A stretch of DNA of 64,000 bases from Microcoleus vaginatus WJT46-NPBG5 (GCA_019359355.1 JAHHHM010000001.1:434001-498000); one strand, 5' to 3'; positions 18,201 through 27,570 are shown, counted from the first letter of the stretch. Made by a program: numbers and translations. The notes: a model not told the origin generated them from the sequence alone.

Positions 18201-20016
18201 CACGGAGCGTAAACAAGCTCAAGACGAAATTGAAAAATCCCTGTCTTTGCTCCGTGCCACACTGGAATCAACGACCGATGGCATTTTTGTTGTGAATCGA
18301 GAAGGAAAAATAGAGAGTTACAATCAGAAGTTTTTAGAAATGTGGCAAGTCCCAACTTCTGTTATTACAGCGCCAGAACACGGCGTTGTCTTGAATTTTG
18401 TTCTCGACCAGCTCGCAGATCCTCAAGGGTTTCTTTGCAGAGTTAAGGAACTGTACGCCACCCCAGAAGCCGAAAGCTATGACATTTTTGAATTCAAAGA
18501 CGGTCGCATTTTCGAGCGCTATTCGCAGCCGCAGCGAATCGGAGAAAATATTGTTGGTAGAGTCTGGAGCTTTCGGGATGTCACTGAGCGTAAGCGAGCC
18601 GAGGAAAAAATTCGCTATCAAGCATTGCATGATCTCCTGACAGGCTTACCTAACCGAATGCTATTTAATGACCGGCTTGCCATTGCATTGGCTTCTAGCC
18701 AGCGTTCCGGGGGCATAATGGCTGTCATGTTTCTGGATTTAGACCGCTTTAAGGTAATCAATGATACCCTAGGTCATGCTGTTGGTGATCGCTTGTTAGA
18801 AGCTGTTGCTCTGCGATTGACAAGTTGTTTGCGTTCTGGCGATACAATTGCCCGTTGGGGAGGTGATGAATTTACTCTGTTATTGCCTCAAGTCAGTTGT
18901 GTGCTAGATACTGTTAAAATTGCCCAGCGACTGTTAGATGTCTTAAAGCCAATTTTTTATTTAGATGGCCATCAACTTCACATTACTAGCAGTATTGGAA
19001 TTGCCTTTTATCCCAGTGACGGCGTAGATGCTGAAACACTGCTCAAAAATGCAGATGCGGCGCTATACCGTGCTAAGGAACAAGGACGAAATGCGTTTCA
19101 ACTCTATACGCCGGCTATCAATTCTAAAGCCTCGGAATTGCTAGTTTTGGAACATAGCTTGCACCATGCTTTAGAGCGAGAAGAGTTTTTAATTTATTAC
19201 CAACCTCTGGTTAATACGCTGACCGGAGAAATTGCTCAGATGGAAGCTTTGGTGCGCTGGCAGCACCCCACTCAAGGCTTGATTTCTCCCGCAGCTTTTA
19301 TCCCGCTAGCTGAAGAAAATGGATTAATTGTCCCCCTAGGCGAGTGGGTGTTAAAGACTGCCTGCGCTCAAAATAAAGCTTGGCAGGATGCCGGTTTGCC
19401 CCCAATTGGGATTGCAATTAACCTTTCTGCACGACAGCTTCAACAATCAGATTTTGTGGAAACGGTCAGGCAAGTTTTATTAGAAACTGGGTTAAATGCT
19501 CAGTTTTTAGAACTAGAAGTGACGGAAACTGTGGCGATGCAAAATATAGAGGCAACTCAGTCCATTTTGCAAGAATTATATAAAATGGGAGTTCGCCTTT
19601 CTTTAGATGATTTTGGCATCGGTTATTCTTCGCTTAGTTATCTAAAAAAGTTTCCCTTTCACACAATCAAAATTGACCAGTCTTTTGTTCGGGATCTGAT
19701 CGCAAACTGTGATGATGTTGCGATTGTTACGGCAATTATTGCCCTGGGATATGGATTGAATCTTCGGGTGGTTGCAGAAGGGGTAGAAACAGAACAATTA
19801 AAGGATTTACTCCGCAATTTGCAATGTCAGTATATGCAGGGTTATTTTTTCAGCCGGCCTTTACCGGCAGAGGAAGCCACCCGACTGTTGCAAAAGTCAA
19901 AAGAGTCCGAATCTTTGCCTTCTTGGCGTGCGGAGGTTTCTAACAGCATTTACAACCCCTTAGGAGCAGTGAACGGGAGTTACCAAAATCTTATCAAGTT
20001 TGGCAATTCCTTATAA
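15295..20016 (+). CDS. MHYT-PAS-GAF-PAS-GGDEF-EAL cyclic-di-GMP protein
   Basis: A 1573-residue membrane sensor that may make and break c-di-GMP. Residues 1-255 form a seven-helix MHYT sensor with motifs near 63 (GISIWSMNFIAMLA), 126 (GAGIAGAHYTGMAAV) and 194 (GTAIAGTHYTAMAAV). The first motif has Asn where His is expected. Then come PAS domains (~266-390 and ~392-510), GAF (~520-682), PAS (~696-825), a coiled coil, and two more PAS (~863-973, ~978-1103). The GGDEF domain (~1106-1272) keeps RWGGDEF and an RSGD inhibitory site five residues before it. The EAL domain (~1283-1533) keeps MEALVRW, NLSARQL, EVTE, DDFGIGYSSL, KIDQSFV and VAEGVET. Both catalytic sites look intact. It is monocistronic, with no partner nearby. 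Confidence 0.95.
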   Translation: METSGMIDAGVTLRATYDIRLVVLSIAIAMIASHAALALARRITASQGFSRHLWLVSSAFAFGISIWSMNFIAMLADQLPISSSHNLPIVLISAVVAIVASAVALGIVGSRQTSWLKFLPASVFMGAGIAGAHYTGMAAVQLDAFAHYNLIWVALSVAIAISASGAALWLQFQPPLESTRWQLIVQKLASSILMGTAIAGTHYTAMAAVSFTPTPYPIVPVSHAMNNSMLAGGVEIAGTLFFILALLALLLDRRLSIEIARNQVLHQSEKRLRALLQNTSAIIATFAADGTIGYISTSLKQILGYQPEDWLGKKAFALVHPDDLGNYERLLAEALLAPLTNIAAEFRLRHTDGSWREFEVIANNLLAEPSVAGIVTTYREITFGKQSEETVTRLAAIIEATSDFVGTANSQGIVFYINRAGRQLVGIGQQEDTSKINVATYHPQGAGQIILEEGIPAAIRDGVWTGESALQSRDGRIIPVSQLIIAHKKPDGSVDFLSTIARDISEHKRIEAALAKRERYLWALVEVERRLLKFNGSPSCYTGLLTPLGLASGASRIYVFENHRSETGGLLMSQRAEWCAEGVQPELDNPELQNLSYNDFFPRWGEFLGRGEIIAGIVSEFPESERIVLEPQGILSILVLPITVNGEFFGIIGFDNCIEARAWEPVEVNLLAAAAAAISLAQERKQTEQELLKTQERLQHLLNTSPAVIYSCKAEGDFSPTFISENVTTQMGFEPNDFLEDFSFWASRLHPEDAPRVMAGMSHLFEAGFHSHEYRFRCKDGQYHWMQDELKLIVDEAGNVVEIVGCWRDISERKQAESALKQAYEALENRVEERTADLRNANLQLQREIAERQRSQEELLRTTAELKAIFEAFPDIYFRLHSDGTIIDCHTPQNADWPEPPAQLIGKRIQDVITPSAAQQCAEALEQVLATKSLVDVEYSRLIENIKTSFEARFVPLLESQILVIARNITERKQAQDEIEKSLSLLRATLESTTDGIFVVNREGKIESYNQKFLEMWQVPTSVITAPEHGVVLNFVLDQLADPQGFLCRVKELYATPEAESYDIFEFKDGRIFERYSQPQRIGENIVGRVWSFRDVTERKRAEEKIRYQALHDLLTGLPNRMLFNDRLAIALASSQRSGGIMAVMFLDLDRFKVINDTLGHAVGDRLLEAVALRLTSCLRSGDTIARWGGDEFTLLLPQVSCVLDTVKIAQRLLDVLKPIFYLDGHQLHITSSIGIAFYPSDGVDAETLLKNADAALYRAKEQGRNAFQLYTPAINSKASELLVLEHSLHHALEREEFLIYYQPLVNTLTGEIAQMEALVRWQHPTQGLISPAAFIPLAEENGLIVPLGEWVLKTACAQNKAWQDAGLPPIGIAINLSARQLQQSDFVETVRQVLLETGLNAQFLELEVTETVAMQNIEATQSILQELYKMGVRLSLDDFGIGYSSLSYLKKFPFHTIKIDQSFVRDLIANCDDVAIVTAIIALGYGLNLRVVAEGVETEQLKDLLRNLQCQYMQGYFFSRPLPAEEATRLLQKSKESESLPSWRAEVSNSIYNPLGAVNGSYQNLIKFGNSL

Positions 20017-20104
20017 TATAAGAGAACAGAGGTTACTTAGAGCGATTTCGCTTTTCTTAAGGCTGCCCTCACTTAAACGACAAAGAAACTTTCAAAAGCA
20101 CTTG

Positions 20105-21175
20105 TTATCGTTGCAATTTAAAAACATCTGCAAAAACACCATGCTCCTCAACTTTTCTGCCGACATCGGGTGAATCATAAACCACTAAAAGAGAATTTGG
20201 CTGCCCCAAACAGGGAAAAAGTGCCAACCCTTCAGCGTGATCTGCACCCAGTATAAAAGGCAGATCGAATAAAACTTCTAACTGTCCCGACTCTTGTGAA
20301 AATAGACTGTTTCCTGAAAGCTCTAATGCATTTTTTAAACGGAATAGTCTCAGATTACCTTCTAGCTCCATAGTTGGGCCGGCAAGAATGATTAAATCTT
20401 TGCCATCGATACACAGTTCGCGCACCCCCAACCCATTCAGCTGCACAAAATGTTTTTTATACCGCTCACCTTCCGAGCCGATTGCTTTTAAGGCTAAAAT
20501 ACCGGGTTTGGGTTCTTCAATTTCTATCTCTAAAATGATTGCCCAGCCTCGCAACACCGGCCCGCGCAACCCAATGAAAACTTTATCTCCGCGAACGGCT
20601 AATCCTTCGATATCAAACCCATTTTCTTTAGACGGGATACCCGCTGCTATAAATGAACCGAGATGGCTATCATTTTTCAATATAGTGAGCAGTGAGTCAG
20701 TTTTTTGAAGGCATCCAGCCGTTAGTTTTTCTTCCGAGTTCTTTGGATGCGAACATGACTTAAACAATTGTTCCTTAAAAACCGGAATTCGACCGAGTAA
20801 GTAGCGGTTTAACTCTGTTTTAACTTCAGCCAATCGCTGAATATCTTTTTCGGGTTCATTTCCCTCGGTTTTTTTACGCTTCGTACTGTGAGAACCGATA
20901 AACCAAAGATAGTGATTGGTATAATCCATCCCTTCAATATCAACTTCGTCTTTCTCATTAGAAAGCTCAATAAAATCTCCAATGGCAAATCGCTTATGTT
21001 CTCCAAAAATACAGGGTTCAAGCTGAGATAAACGCTCAATTGTAGTTGTTTCATCAGAAGCCACCCATAAGCTTCCATCAGGGGTGAGAGCGGCTGCTGA
21101 TAAATCTCCAAGAATATCCGTAAATTCAGGAGCAAAGCGAAGTAAAACCCGACTCAGCAAAAAACCTTCTGCCAT
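20105..21175 (-). CDS. DUF3616 family protein
   Basis: A 356-residue soluble protein with the DUF3616 pattern: DLSAAALTPDGSLWVASDET near the N-terminus, DIEGMDYTNHYLWFIGSHS near residue 80, FDIEGLAVRGDKVFIGLRGP near 185, and a final LGADHAEGLALFP. The repeated Asp-Gly and blade-like strands suggest a beta-propeller related to phytase-like esterases. No function is established. There is no signal peptide. It is convergent with the GGDEF-EAL gene and has no operon partner. Confidence 0.8.
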   Translation of the reverse strand: MAEGFLLSRVLLRFAPEFTDILGDLSAAALTPDGSLWVASDETTTIERLSQLEPCIFGEHKRFAIGDFIELSNEKDEVDIEGMDYTNHYLWFIGSHSTKRKKTEGNEPEKDIQRLAEVKTELNRYLLGRIPVFKEQLFKSCSHPKNSEEKLTAGCLQKTDSLLTILKNDSHLGSFIAAGIPSKENGFDIEGLAVRGDKVFIGLRGPVLRGWAIILEIEIEEPKPGILALKAIGSEGERYKKHFVQLNGLGVRELCIDGKDLIILAGPTMELEGNLRLFRLKNALELSGNSLFSQESGQLEVLFDLPFILGADHAEGLALFPCLGQPNSLLVVYDSPDVGRKVEEHGVFADVFKLQR

Positions 21176-21907
21176 AGTAACTTTATCCTTAAAACTGTTA
21201 GAGAATCGTTATGAGTTACTGCTAGCATATCGAACAGCCGGCTTTTATAACCTATCTCTGGGTAGAGCTTTGAGAAAAACTTGGCAATTGGGGCGGCTGT
21301 GGGAATATCTATCTTAAGGGGGATGTTCGCGTGGATACTGCGTCACAATTCATCGAGTGCGATAGGATTGCGTTCGTGTCAAAATGTGCCCTATTCCAAC
21401 AAAAGCAGCAGCCGGCAAAGGCAAGCCGGTTGAAACCTTTTTTAAATATGAAGACGCCAAAAATTAGAAGGTACAATTGGTAGAAAGTCTCGCTCTATCT
21501 AGAGAGGCACAAAGCCGGCTTTCCCTATCGCCTGCAGAAGGCAATCGCCTCTCTCGAACACCGCAGCAGTTTCTTCTGAGGATGCCGGTGGGGTTTGCCG
21601 GCTTGAGAGACTGCCAAGAAATGATAATATCGATCACCCATCACTCAGTCAAACCCGCCTCAGATTTGCAATTGCCGATTGTTGAGGCATCAAGCTGGTG
21701 GAAGCGGTTCCTAGTCACTTGCTGCAATCTCCGCACTCACCCTGATAGCACGCCTCGGCTCCTTCTGGCAAACCCGACTCAACTGATCGCTAGATGGCAT
21801 CAAGTGCGGCGGGGATTGAATCTGTCTGGGTGAATGATAGCGCCCATCAAGCTGCGCTGTCACAAGCTTTAAGAAAGTATAAAAAATGAATTTAAATCGA
21901 TAATTTG
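21176..21907. other. Gene-poor stretch upstream of rbp
   Basis: About 730 bp without a gene I can support. A frame at 21477-21833 has no recognisable protein character. A 31-codon frame, 21794-21889, starts MASSAAGIESVWVNDS and ends LSQALRKYKK just before the rbp promoter. It reads like a protein C-terminus but has no clear ribosome-binding site, so it may be a remnant. Confidence 0.35.
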
Positions 21908-21916
21908 TGCTATAAT
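21908..21916 (+). promoter_or_regulatory. Extended -10 promoter for rbp
   Basis: TG-C-TATAAT at 21908-21916 is a perfect extended -10 element. It would place transcription start near 21923 and give an untranslated leader of about 100 nt before the rbp start. Long leaders are typical of cold-induced cyanobacterial rbp mRNAs. The -35 region is weak. Confidence 0.55.
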
Positions 21917-22021
21917 TCTGAACGAGAAGTAAGTTCGGCGGCAGTGTTTGTTATTTTTTGTTACAGGCGCATCTCCGGATCGAAATCTCTACACTATCTG
22001 ATTTAAGTCTGGAGAGACTTT

Positions 22022-22339
22022 ATGTCAATTTATGTAGGCAACCTATCCTACAAAGTTACCCAAGAAGACCTAACAAGCGTTTTTGCGGAATATGGAACCG
22101 TGAAGCGAGTTCAACTCCCCACCGACCGTGAAACCGGGCGGATGCGGGGCTTTGGTTTTGTAGAAATGGAAACCGAAGCCGAAGAAACTGCAGCTATTGA
22201 AGCTTTAGATGGTGCGGAGTGGATGGGCCGCGATCTAAAAGTGAACAAAGCCAAACCGCGTGAAGAAAACAAGCGGTCGGGTGCCGGTGGTGGCTGGGGA
22301 GATAAAAATCGCGGCGGATATTCTTCGCGACGTTATTAA
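22022..22339 (+). CDS. RRM-type RNA-binding protein (cyanobacterial Rbp)
   Basis: A 105-residue protein with one RNA-recognition motif (residues 2-80) and a short Gly/Arg-rich tail. RNP2 is IYVGNLSY (3-10) and RNP1 is RGFGFVEM (~42-49), with the aromatic residues that stack on RNA present. The tail ([19 protein letters not shown]) is the glycine-rich region of type I cyanobacterial Rbps, which are often cold-induced and bind or localise mRNA. A GGAGAG ribosome-binding site precedes the ATG. Ribosomal protein S21 follows about 300 bp later in the same direction, the rbp-rpsU pairing common in cyanobacteria. Confidence 0.95.
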   Translation: MSIYVGNLSYKVTQEDLTSVFAEYGTVKRVQLPTDRETGRMRGFGFVEMETEAEETAAIEALDGAEWMGRDLKVNKAKPREENKRSGAGGGWGDKNRGGYSSRRY

Positions 22340-22636
22340 GCTTTAGTCATAAAGCATACAATGCAGTTAATAAGGTGAACTTCTTGCCAGGGTCATTCAG
22401 TTCCAATCACTAGGTTTTACCTCAGTCTTACACTCAAAGCGCTGAGATTTGCTTAGGGATATGGGGCGTCAGCGATCAAGGGCGATGAGTCTGCGCCGTT
22501 TAGCGCAAATTCAGCCATTGAAAGCCAAGCCAAGAACTGAATGACCTTGAATTTTTGTTCTATCCTATTTCGCGGTTTGATTCACTTGGGTGAATGCAAT
22601 CATCCAACAATAGTTCAACGCTTAGGAGTAGACAGA

Positions 22637-22819
22637 ATGACCCAAATTATTCTGGGTGAAAATGAAGGAATTGAGTCAGCGCTGCGCCGGTTTAAGCGTG
22701 AAGTATCTAAAGAAGGCATTTTTGCTGATATGAAGCGCCAGCGTCACTTCGAGACGCCAATTGAGAAACGCAAGCGCAAAGCGATTGCCAGAAGGCGGAA
22801 GCGGCGATTTACCAGATAG
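22637..22819 (+). CDS. rpsU: 30S ribosomal protein S21
   Basis: A 60-residue basic protein starting at the ATG at 22637 ([20 protein letters not shown]), the usual S21 start and length. AGGAG lies 10 bp upstream, so the longer in-frame extension to 22541 is rejected. The conserved [20 protein letters not shown] segment and the Arg/Lys-rich C-terminus ([14 protein letters not shown]) are present. S21 is a small-subunit protein that helps mRNA selection during initiation. It follows the RNA-binding protein gene. Confidence 0.95.
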   Translation: MTQIILGENEGIESALRRFKREVSKEGIFADMKRQRHFETPIEKRKRKAIARRRKRRFTR

Positions 22820-22881
22820 CGAACAGCGCAGAATCGCAAATTACTGCAGCCATTTTCTCAAAATCTCATTTGACATCAAAA

Positions 22882-22948
22882 GTAGGGGCGAGTTTCGAGC
22901 GAGATTTAACCGTTAGAGTAAAAAGTGTATAGCTAAACCCGCCCCTAC
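22882..22948. repeat. Small dispersed palindromic repeat (GTAGGGGCGxGTTT type)
   Basis: Arms GTAGGGGCGAGTTT (22882-22895) and AAACCCGCCCCTAC (22935-22948) pair at 13 of 14 positions around a ~39-nt loop. This sequence type is a familiar dispersed intergenic repeat of filamentous cyanobacteria (recall). It lies after rpsU and could also act as a terminator. Confidence 0.65.
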
Positions 22949-23141
22949 ATCTCCCTACTCAGATCCTGTTGGTTTAACAATCCTGCACATCGTAGAGAAG
23001 CATTGATTAGCCGTGACGCATCGTCTCTAGTGCAGTGTAGATTGATATAATTAAAAGCTTGATGGAACCTCAAAACTCAAACGACAACAAGTTAAAAAAG
23101 TTTCCCCTCATCTAGAAACTGTAATCGCTGAGTTTGACTCC

Positions 23142-23423
23142 TTATTTTATAGAATTCGACACAACTGGTTCAACCAGCAGTGTGATGTTATGAATTCCCT
23201 TAACAAGCACTCTTTGGCCGGGATTTAGGGTCAGTGATCGCTCACATTTAGCCGGCCACCAGCTGCCTCTAAACTTGACCCGTCCTGGCTTATATGGGCC
23301 TTCAATAATTTCTTCAACAATGGCTTCTTCTCCCGGTTTTCCTAACAAATGTCTGAGGTAGTAGTTCCTTCTTTTTCTATATTTAGGCTTAACGGCATTG
23401 TAGAGCTTAAAAGGGTTAAACAT
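23142..23423 (-). CDS. NfeD-like C-terminal OB-fold protein
   Basis: A 93-residue protein whose residues ~30-85 match the OB-fold of the NfeD C-terminal domain: GKPGEEAIVEEIIEGPYKPG, then GRVKFRGSWWPAKCE and NPGQRVLVKGIHNITLLVEP. The Trp-Trp-Pro-Ala core is typical. The N-terminus (FNPFKLYNAVKPKYRKRRNY) is strongly basic. Full NfeD proteins carry a protease or membrane part; this is the free OB domain, a form common in cyanobacteria with unknown role, possibly membrane or stomatin related. It stands alone. Confidence 0.8.
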   Translation of the reverse strand: MFNPFKLYNAVKPKYRKRRNYYLRHLLGKPGEEAIVEEIIEGPYKPGRVKFRGSWWPAKCERSLTLNPGQRVLVKGIHNITLLVEPVVSNSIK

Positions 23424-24925
23424 TGCTTTTGCTACCTTCTTTGGGTGAGAGAATTGTTAAAATTAAGCAAGTCGCATCAGAAATTCCGCCGAGGCTGTTT
23501 CAGTTCCTTCGCCGGCAGCAGTCTTCGTTAGAAAAACAGGAGTCGGATAATCGAACCGGCTGGGCATTGGGAAAAAGTAGGCTAGAAATTCCATGTGAAC
23601 CTTCTTGAATGCGATGGTTCAACTTTACGAATTCCTCAATGCGTACAGTCTCGGCAACGTATCACTATCAAAGGTGGTTATCTCAATGGCATCTGATGAC
23701 GCTTGAGATAGCGGTTTTTACTACCATTCCAGTGGACACTTGGCTAAGTGGCAACCCGAAAGCGCTGTCTTTGCGCCGGCAAATGGACTTCACTTGATAA
23801 CCCGACAGCCGCAAGTGATTGACACAAAAGACAAGTGGATGTAAAGTAGCGCCCTAGTTTTTTAGCTAAATCGGCTGAATTCGACAACTCTATTGGTTTG
23901 CACTTCTCTTTGGTAAGTCGTGATTTTCACAAGAAATAAGAAAGGATAAAAATAACTGGAATTGAGCGATATCAGGAATTGTGGCCTGTAATCAGATGCA
24001 TCCTCTGGCTGTCATGTCGGTCATAATCTGGCTTTTGTTCCTTTTATAAAGCTCAGTTTTTGTACCTCAATCAGGTTTATATTTTAGTTGAATAAAAAGG
24101 CTGAAACATCAGAATAACTACTGATAAATAGGCAGTCAGGTAGCGATTAACTCAGTAGCACTTTTGTTAAGTTCAATGCTTCCACTGTAAAAAACTACAG
24201 GCAGCACGATGAGAGTTTTTCTCACAAAAAAGAAGCCGGCAGTAAAACTTCCATTCTTTCCTACCCCTTGCGGATCGTCACAGATCCGATAAAACTAAGC
24301 CGCGATTGTCCCTAAGGTAGCTGCAAGCACACTCTGCTGTTGCCATTGATGGGACAACCAACCAGCCGGACTCTACACGCAACCGGATCGGCTTCGATTA
24401 GGTTAAAATGCTACGCTCTTTTAAAGAAGCTCAAGCTCCCGGCTCTCAGCCGTTGTCCCTACAAACTCACCCTTCCTACGTTACACGTACCCGACGACTA
24501 TTCGGGTGCGACACCGGCTTAATACGATGACAAAGTGTGAAGCGGGATGCAAGCAAACCCTCACGCTAACGCGGGTGCGAAGTGCTCACCCAAATCAGTT
24601 CGTCTATTGCAAGAGAAGGGAGAAGAGGTGAGAGGAGGAGGAATGCTTGGAGTTTGACTGCTTGTCGGCAATCGGAATTTGATGCACCTTGAGAAGATAA
24701 CTCGGAAAAGCGGTTTTGCTTACCCTCAAAACCGGCGTCATCTTCATTTGTTGATTTACAGTTCTTAATTTCTCTTGGAAATTAAAGTCGAGCCGGTGCG
24801 ATTTTTTGCATAATCCAGATTTTATCTAAGTGCTTATATCGTTTGGTAGATGCTTAATAGTGGCGCTCGCTGTTAAGGTTAAAACATAAAGAACATTAGT
24901 CTTAGACATTCAAGGATTTCAAGCG
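23424..24925. other. 1.5-kb stretch without a recognised gene
   Basis: Both strands lack a frame that looks like a protein; the longest are about 60 codons. Features seen are a short hairpin CGGATC/GATCCG (24271-24288) and a moderately GC-rich block at about 24230-24560 with many short complementary words, compatible with a structured RNA. I could not match it to tmRNA, RNase P RNA, SRP RNA or a riboswitch. The 3' part (24600-24900) is plain AT-rich sequence leading to the GlsB-like gene. Confidence 0.4.
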
Positions 24926-25201
24926 ATGAATAATATTCTTGCCTGGGTTGTTTTAGGTCTAATTGCCGGCGCAATTGCTAAAGCCATTTATCCCGGTTAT
25001 CAAGGCGGCGGCATTCTTGCCACAATCTTGTTGGGTATTGTCGGAGCTTTTGTGGGTGGAACCTTGGCAACGTTCTTATCAACAGGAAGTCTCCAGTTGA
25101 CAGCGACTACTTTTAGTCTTCCCGGTCTTTTTGTGGCCGTTTTGGGTGCCTTAGTTGCTATCTGGTTGTGGCACATGATTAACCGCCGCGCTTATCGTTA
25201 A
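24926..25201 (+). CDS. GlsB/YeaQ/YmgE family stress-response membrane protein
   Basis: A 91-residue, three-helix membrane protein with the family pattern: AWVVLGLIAGAIAKAIYPG (helix 1 and Gly turn), GGGILATILLGIVGAFVGG (helix 2) and GLFVAVLGALVAIWLWHMI (helix 3). Formerly annotated as transglycosylase-associated; members are induced by envelope or acid stress, with unknown biochemical role. An AAGGA ribosome-binding site is upstream. It is convergent with the DUF4342 gene. Confidence 0.9.
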   Translation: MNNILAWVVLGLIAGAIAKAIYPGYQGGGILATILLGIVGAFVGGTLATFLSTGSLQLTATTFSLPGLFVAVLGALVAIWLWHMINRRAYR

Positions 25202-25355
25202 ACGATACTTCAACTCGTCGCGGATGAGAGATGTGTGAGTAGCAATCTAACGAAGAGCCGGCAAAGAGCAGAGGCGCGGGTGATTTCATATTCTCCAGGG
25301 AATAATAACGATTTAATCAGCTGCATTACCCGCCCTTTCCCGGCACCAAACGAGT

Positions 25356-25727
25356 TTATTCTGTTCTTTCAATGGCAATTTTGAGATGAGCAACCAGTGC
25401 GCCAATTGCACCAATTGCCGCTACGATTGGAAATAAACTGGTCGCAACAACTCCGCCAACAACTCCTGCAGTCAGAGGAATTTCTATTAGGGTGCGTCCT
25501 TCATCATTTTTAATAATGATCCGCCGAATGTTGCCTTGATGAATGAGTTCCTTGACTTTGGTAACTAGAGCCTCGCCAGTGATAGAGAATTCTTCTACCC
25601 GAACGTTTTCTGCAGAATGAGCTTGAGGTTCAACAGTAATCGTTTCCAATCGAACGGTAGTATCTTCTTCCACCGGCGTTGAGTTGACTTCAACTGAATC
25701 GGAAGGGCGATTGTAAGGTGAATTCAT
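25356..25727 (-). CDS. DUF4342 domain protein
   Basis: A 123-residue protein. Residues 1-48 are acidic, Thr/Glu/Val-rich and probably disordered. Residues ~48-120 match DUF4342: ITGEALVTKVKELIHQGNIR, RIIIKNDEGRTLIEIPLTAG, then a hydrophobic segment VVGGVVATSLFPIVAAIGAI. The domain is common in Gram-positives and cyanobacteria and has no assigned function. The hydrophobic segment suggests membrane association. It is next to the GlsB-like stress protein, but convergent, so co-regulation is not implied. Confidence 0.8.
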   Translation of the reverse strand: MNSPYNRPSDSVEVNSTPVEEDTTVRLETITVEPQAHSAENVRVEEFSITGEALVTKVKELIHQGNIRRIIIKNDEGRTLIEIPLTAGVVGGVVATSLFPIVAAIGAIGALVAHLKIAIERTE

Positions 25728-25902
25728 ATTTTAAGTCTCTGTGCTGAGGTTTCTTTCAGTATGGAAGTTTATTTCAGTAAATGGCTGCTTCTTTAGATAT
25801 ATAATTATTAGCTTAGCCATTTTTTAAACTTCCCACATCTGGATTACTCAATGTGAGCTTTGTGCCGGCAACACTGCCCCACCGCAATTGCCTGCTTTAC
25901 CC

Positions 25903-27066
25903 CTAGTGAGTGGATTCCGTCGCACTTCCCCAAATCTTAATAGTTGTGTCACGGCTGGCACTGGCTAACATCTCTCCATCCGGGCTAAAAGCGACGCACA
26001 AAACTTCATCACAATGATCAGTTAGGGTGTTGAGCAAAGTTTGGCTGTTGAGATCCCAAAGTTTGATCGTGTGGTCGCTACTGCCGCTGGCTAACGTCTC
26101 TCCATCTGGGTTAAAAGCCACGGACCAAACCCAATTTGAATGTCCCTCCAGTGTGCCGGTCAATTTCTGGTTTTCCAGATTCCAAATTTTAATCGTACAG
26201 TCACGGCTGCCACTGATTAAGGTTCTTCCATCTGGGCTAAAAGCGACTGAAAAAACTGACGCTGAATGGCCGGTAAGCGTGTAGAGCAGTTTTTTTCTCT
26301 TCAAATCCCAAACCTTAATGGTGTTATCACGGCTGCCACTGGCTAAAATCTTGCCATCTGGACTAAAAGCGACCGAGAAAACTGATTCTAAATGGCCTTT
26401 CAGGGTGCTGATCAGTTTCCTTTTTTCCCAATCCCAAATCTTAATCGTGCTGTCAAAACTCGCAGTCGCTAACGTCTTGCCATCCGGACTAAAAGCGACA
26501 GAGGCAACCCAATGAGAATGGCCTGTTAAGGTACTTTTAAGCTTCTCTGGCTCAAGATCCACAATCTTAATGTCACACTCATCGCTGCCACTGACTAGCG
26601 ATGCTGCGTGAACGGGGTTAAAGATGACAGACCGAACTGATTCGGAATGTAGTGTCAGGGTATTTTTTAGTTGAGCGATCTCCAGATCCCAAATTTTAAT
26701 CGTCGTGTCATCACTGCTACTGGCTAAAGTCCTTCCATCTGGGCTAAAGGCGACCGCAAATACTTCTTTAGAATGGTCAGCGAGTGTTTGTAAGCATTTC
26801 CATGTTTGCGGTTGTATGGCACGAGGCCGGCTCAGCAAACGTGGCGGCTGCTCTTCTACCGGCAGCATTTCTAAGGACAAGTTTTGATGAGTTAGGGCTT
26901 TGAGAATGGCCTTAGGCAGTTGAAAGAGGTGCCCGTGGGGCAATTCTAAGGAAGAGTGGGAAGGAACAGATGCAGGCTGATTGGCGGTGATGGCTTTATT
27001 GAGTATGGAGTCGCTCATAGCTTTCATGAGGGTCTTTTGCTCCAAAAGAACTTTGATTTTAACCAA
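25903..27066 (-). CDS. WD40-repeat protein, seven blades
   Basis: A 387-residue protein with seven consecutive WD40 repeats (about residues 90-385) that should close one beta-propeller. Most repeats carry SVAFSPDG and IKIWDL-type ends; repeat 2 is divergent (VIFNPVHAASLVSGSDECDI). Residues 1-88 are a non-repeat leader without signal peptide. The frame opens with TTG at 27066, preceded by AAAGGAG; ATGs at 27027 and 27018 are alternatives. WD40 propellers are protein-interaction scaffolds. In cyanobacteria they often follow NB-ARC or kinase domains; here the propeller is free. No operon partner is evident. Confidence 0.9.
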   Translation of the reverse strand: MVKIKVLLEQKTLMKAMSDSILNKAITANQPASVPSHSSLELPHGHLFQLPKAILKALTHQNLSLEMLPVEEQPPRLLSRPRAIQPQTWKCLQTLADHSKEVFAVAFSPDGRTLASSSDDTTIKIWDLEIAQLKNTLTLHSESVRSVIFNPVHAASLVSGSDECDIKIVDLEPEKLKSTLTGHSHWVASVAFSPDGKTLATASFDSTIKIWDWEKRKLISTLKGHLESVFSVAFSPDGKILASGSRDNTIKVWDLKRKKLLYTLTGHSASVFSVAFSPDGRTLISGSRDCTIKIWNLENQKLTGTLEGHSNWVWSVAFNPDGETLASGSSDHTIKLWDLNSQTLLNTLTDHCDEVLCVAFSPDGEMLASASRDTTIKIWGSATESTH

Positions 27067-27570
27067 AACAACTCCTTTAACGGAGCAAACCTGGGGAATC
27101 CGGACTTGGTAGCTTTTTTATTTTCTATATCTTACGAACTTTTTCATAAGAAAATAAAATTCTTAGTAGCTCTTTACATATTCGAGTAGCCCTATCCGAA
27201 GGAACACGTAAATATTTTTTCCTTAATCTCAATAACTCAGTGATTTCTCGCAGATAAAGAACGGATGAAGAAGAATTTCTCTGCATTATCGTTTGTGGCA
27301 GCATTTAAACCTTAGCCGGTTCCGATGCTTTTTCCAAAGCGCTTCAAAATCGCCGCAAACAGTCATTTTTTTCCGTAGCTTATATTTTGTAATTTTTTCG
27401 ATTTAACCAACTTCTTGCTAAAGACTGCTTTCAGGTGTTTATCTACGTTTGCACCGTCTCACCTTTGAAGCCGGTGAAGCAATCTAGGAAAAATTTATCT
27501 CACATTGATCTTATGAAATTACGGTGTGTGCAGGCTGTGAGGGTGAGATCGGGCAAATGGCTTGATTGAA
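27067..27570. other. Intergenic region upstream of the copper-type locus
   Basis: About 500 bp with no gene recognised on either strand. It is AT-rich and serves as leader or promoter region for the WD40 gene on one side and the copper-type locus on the other. Confidence 0.4.

Noticed and set aside
21477-21833. 118-codon frame upstream of rbp
   Set aside because: It has a TTG start, no ribosome-binding site, atypical composition and no family character.
22541-22636. Upstream extension of rpsU
   Set aside because: S21 has a fixed length and start; the ATG at 22637 has its own AGGAG site.
23530-23560. tRNA-like T-arm (GGTTCGA on the minus strand)
   Set aside because: The T-stem does not pair and no anticodon or acceptor stem can be built around it.
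24220-24560. tmRNA, RNase P RNA or SRP RNA
   Set aside because: Key conserved words of these RNAs were not found; only a generic structured-RNA impression remains.
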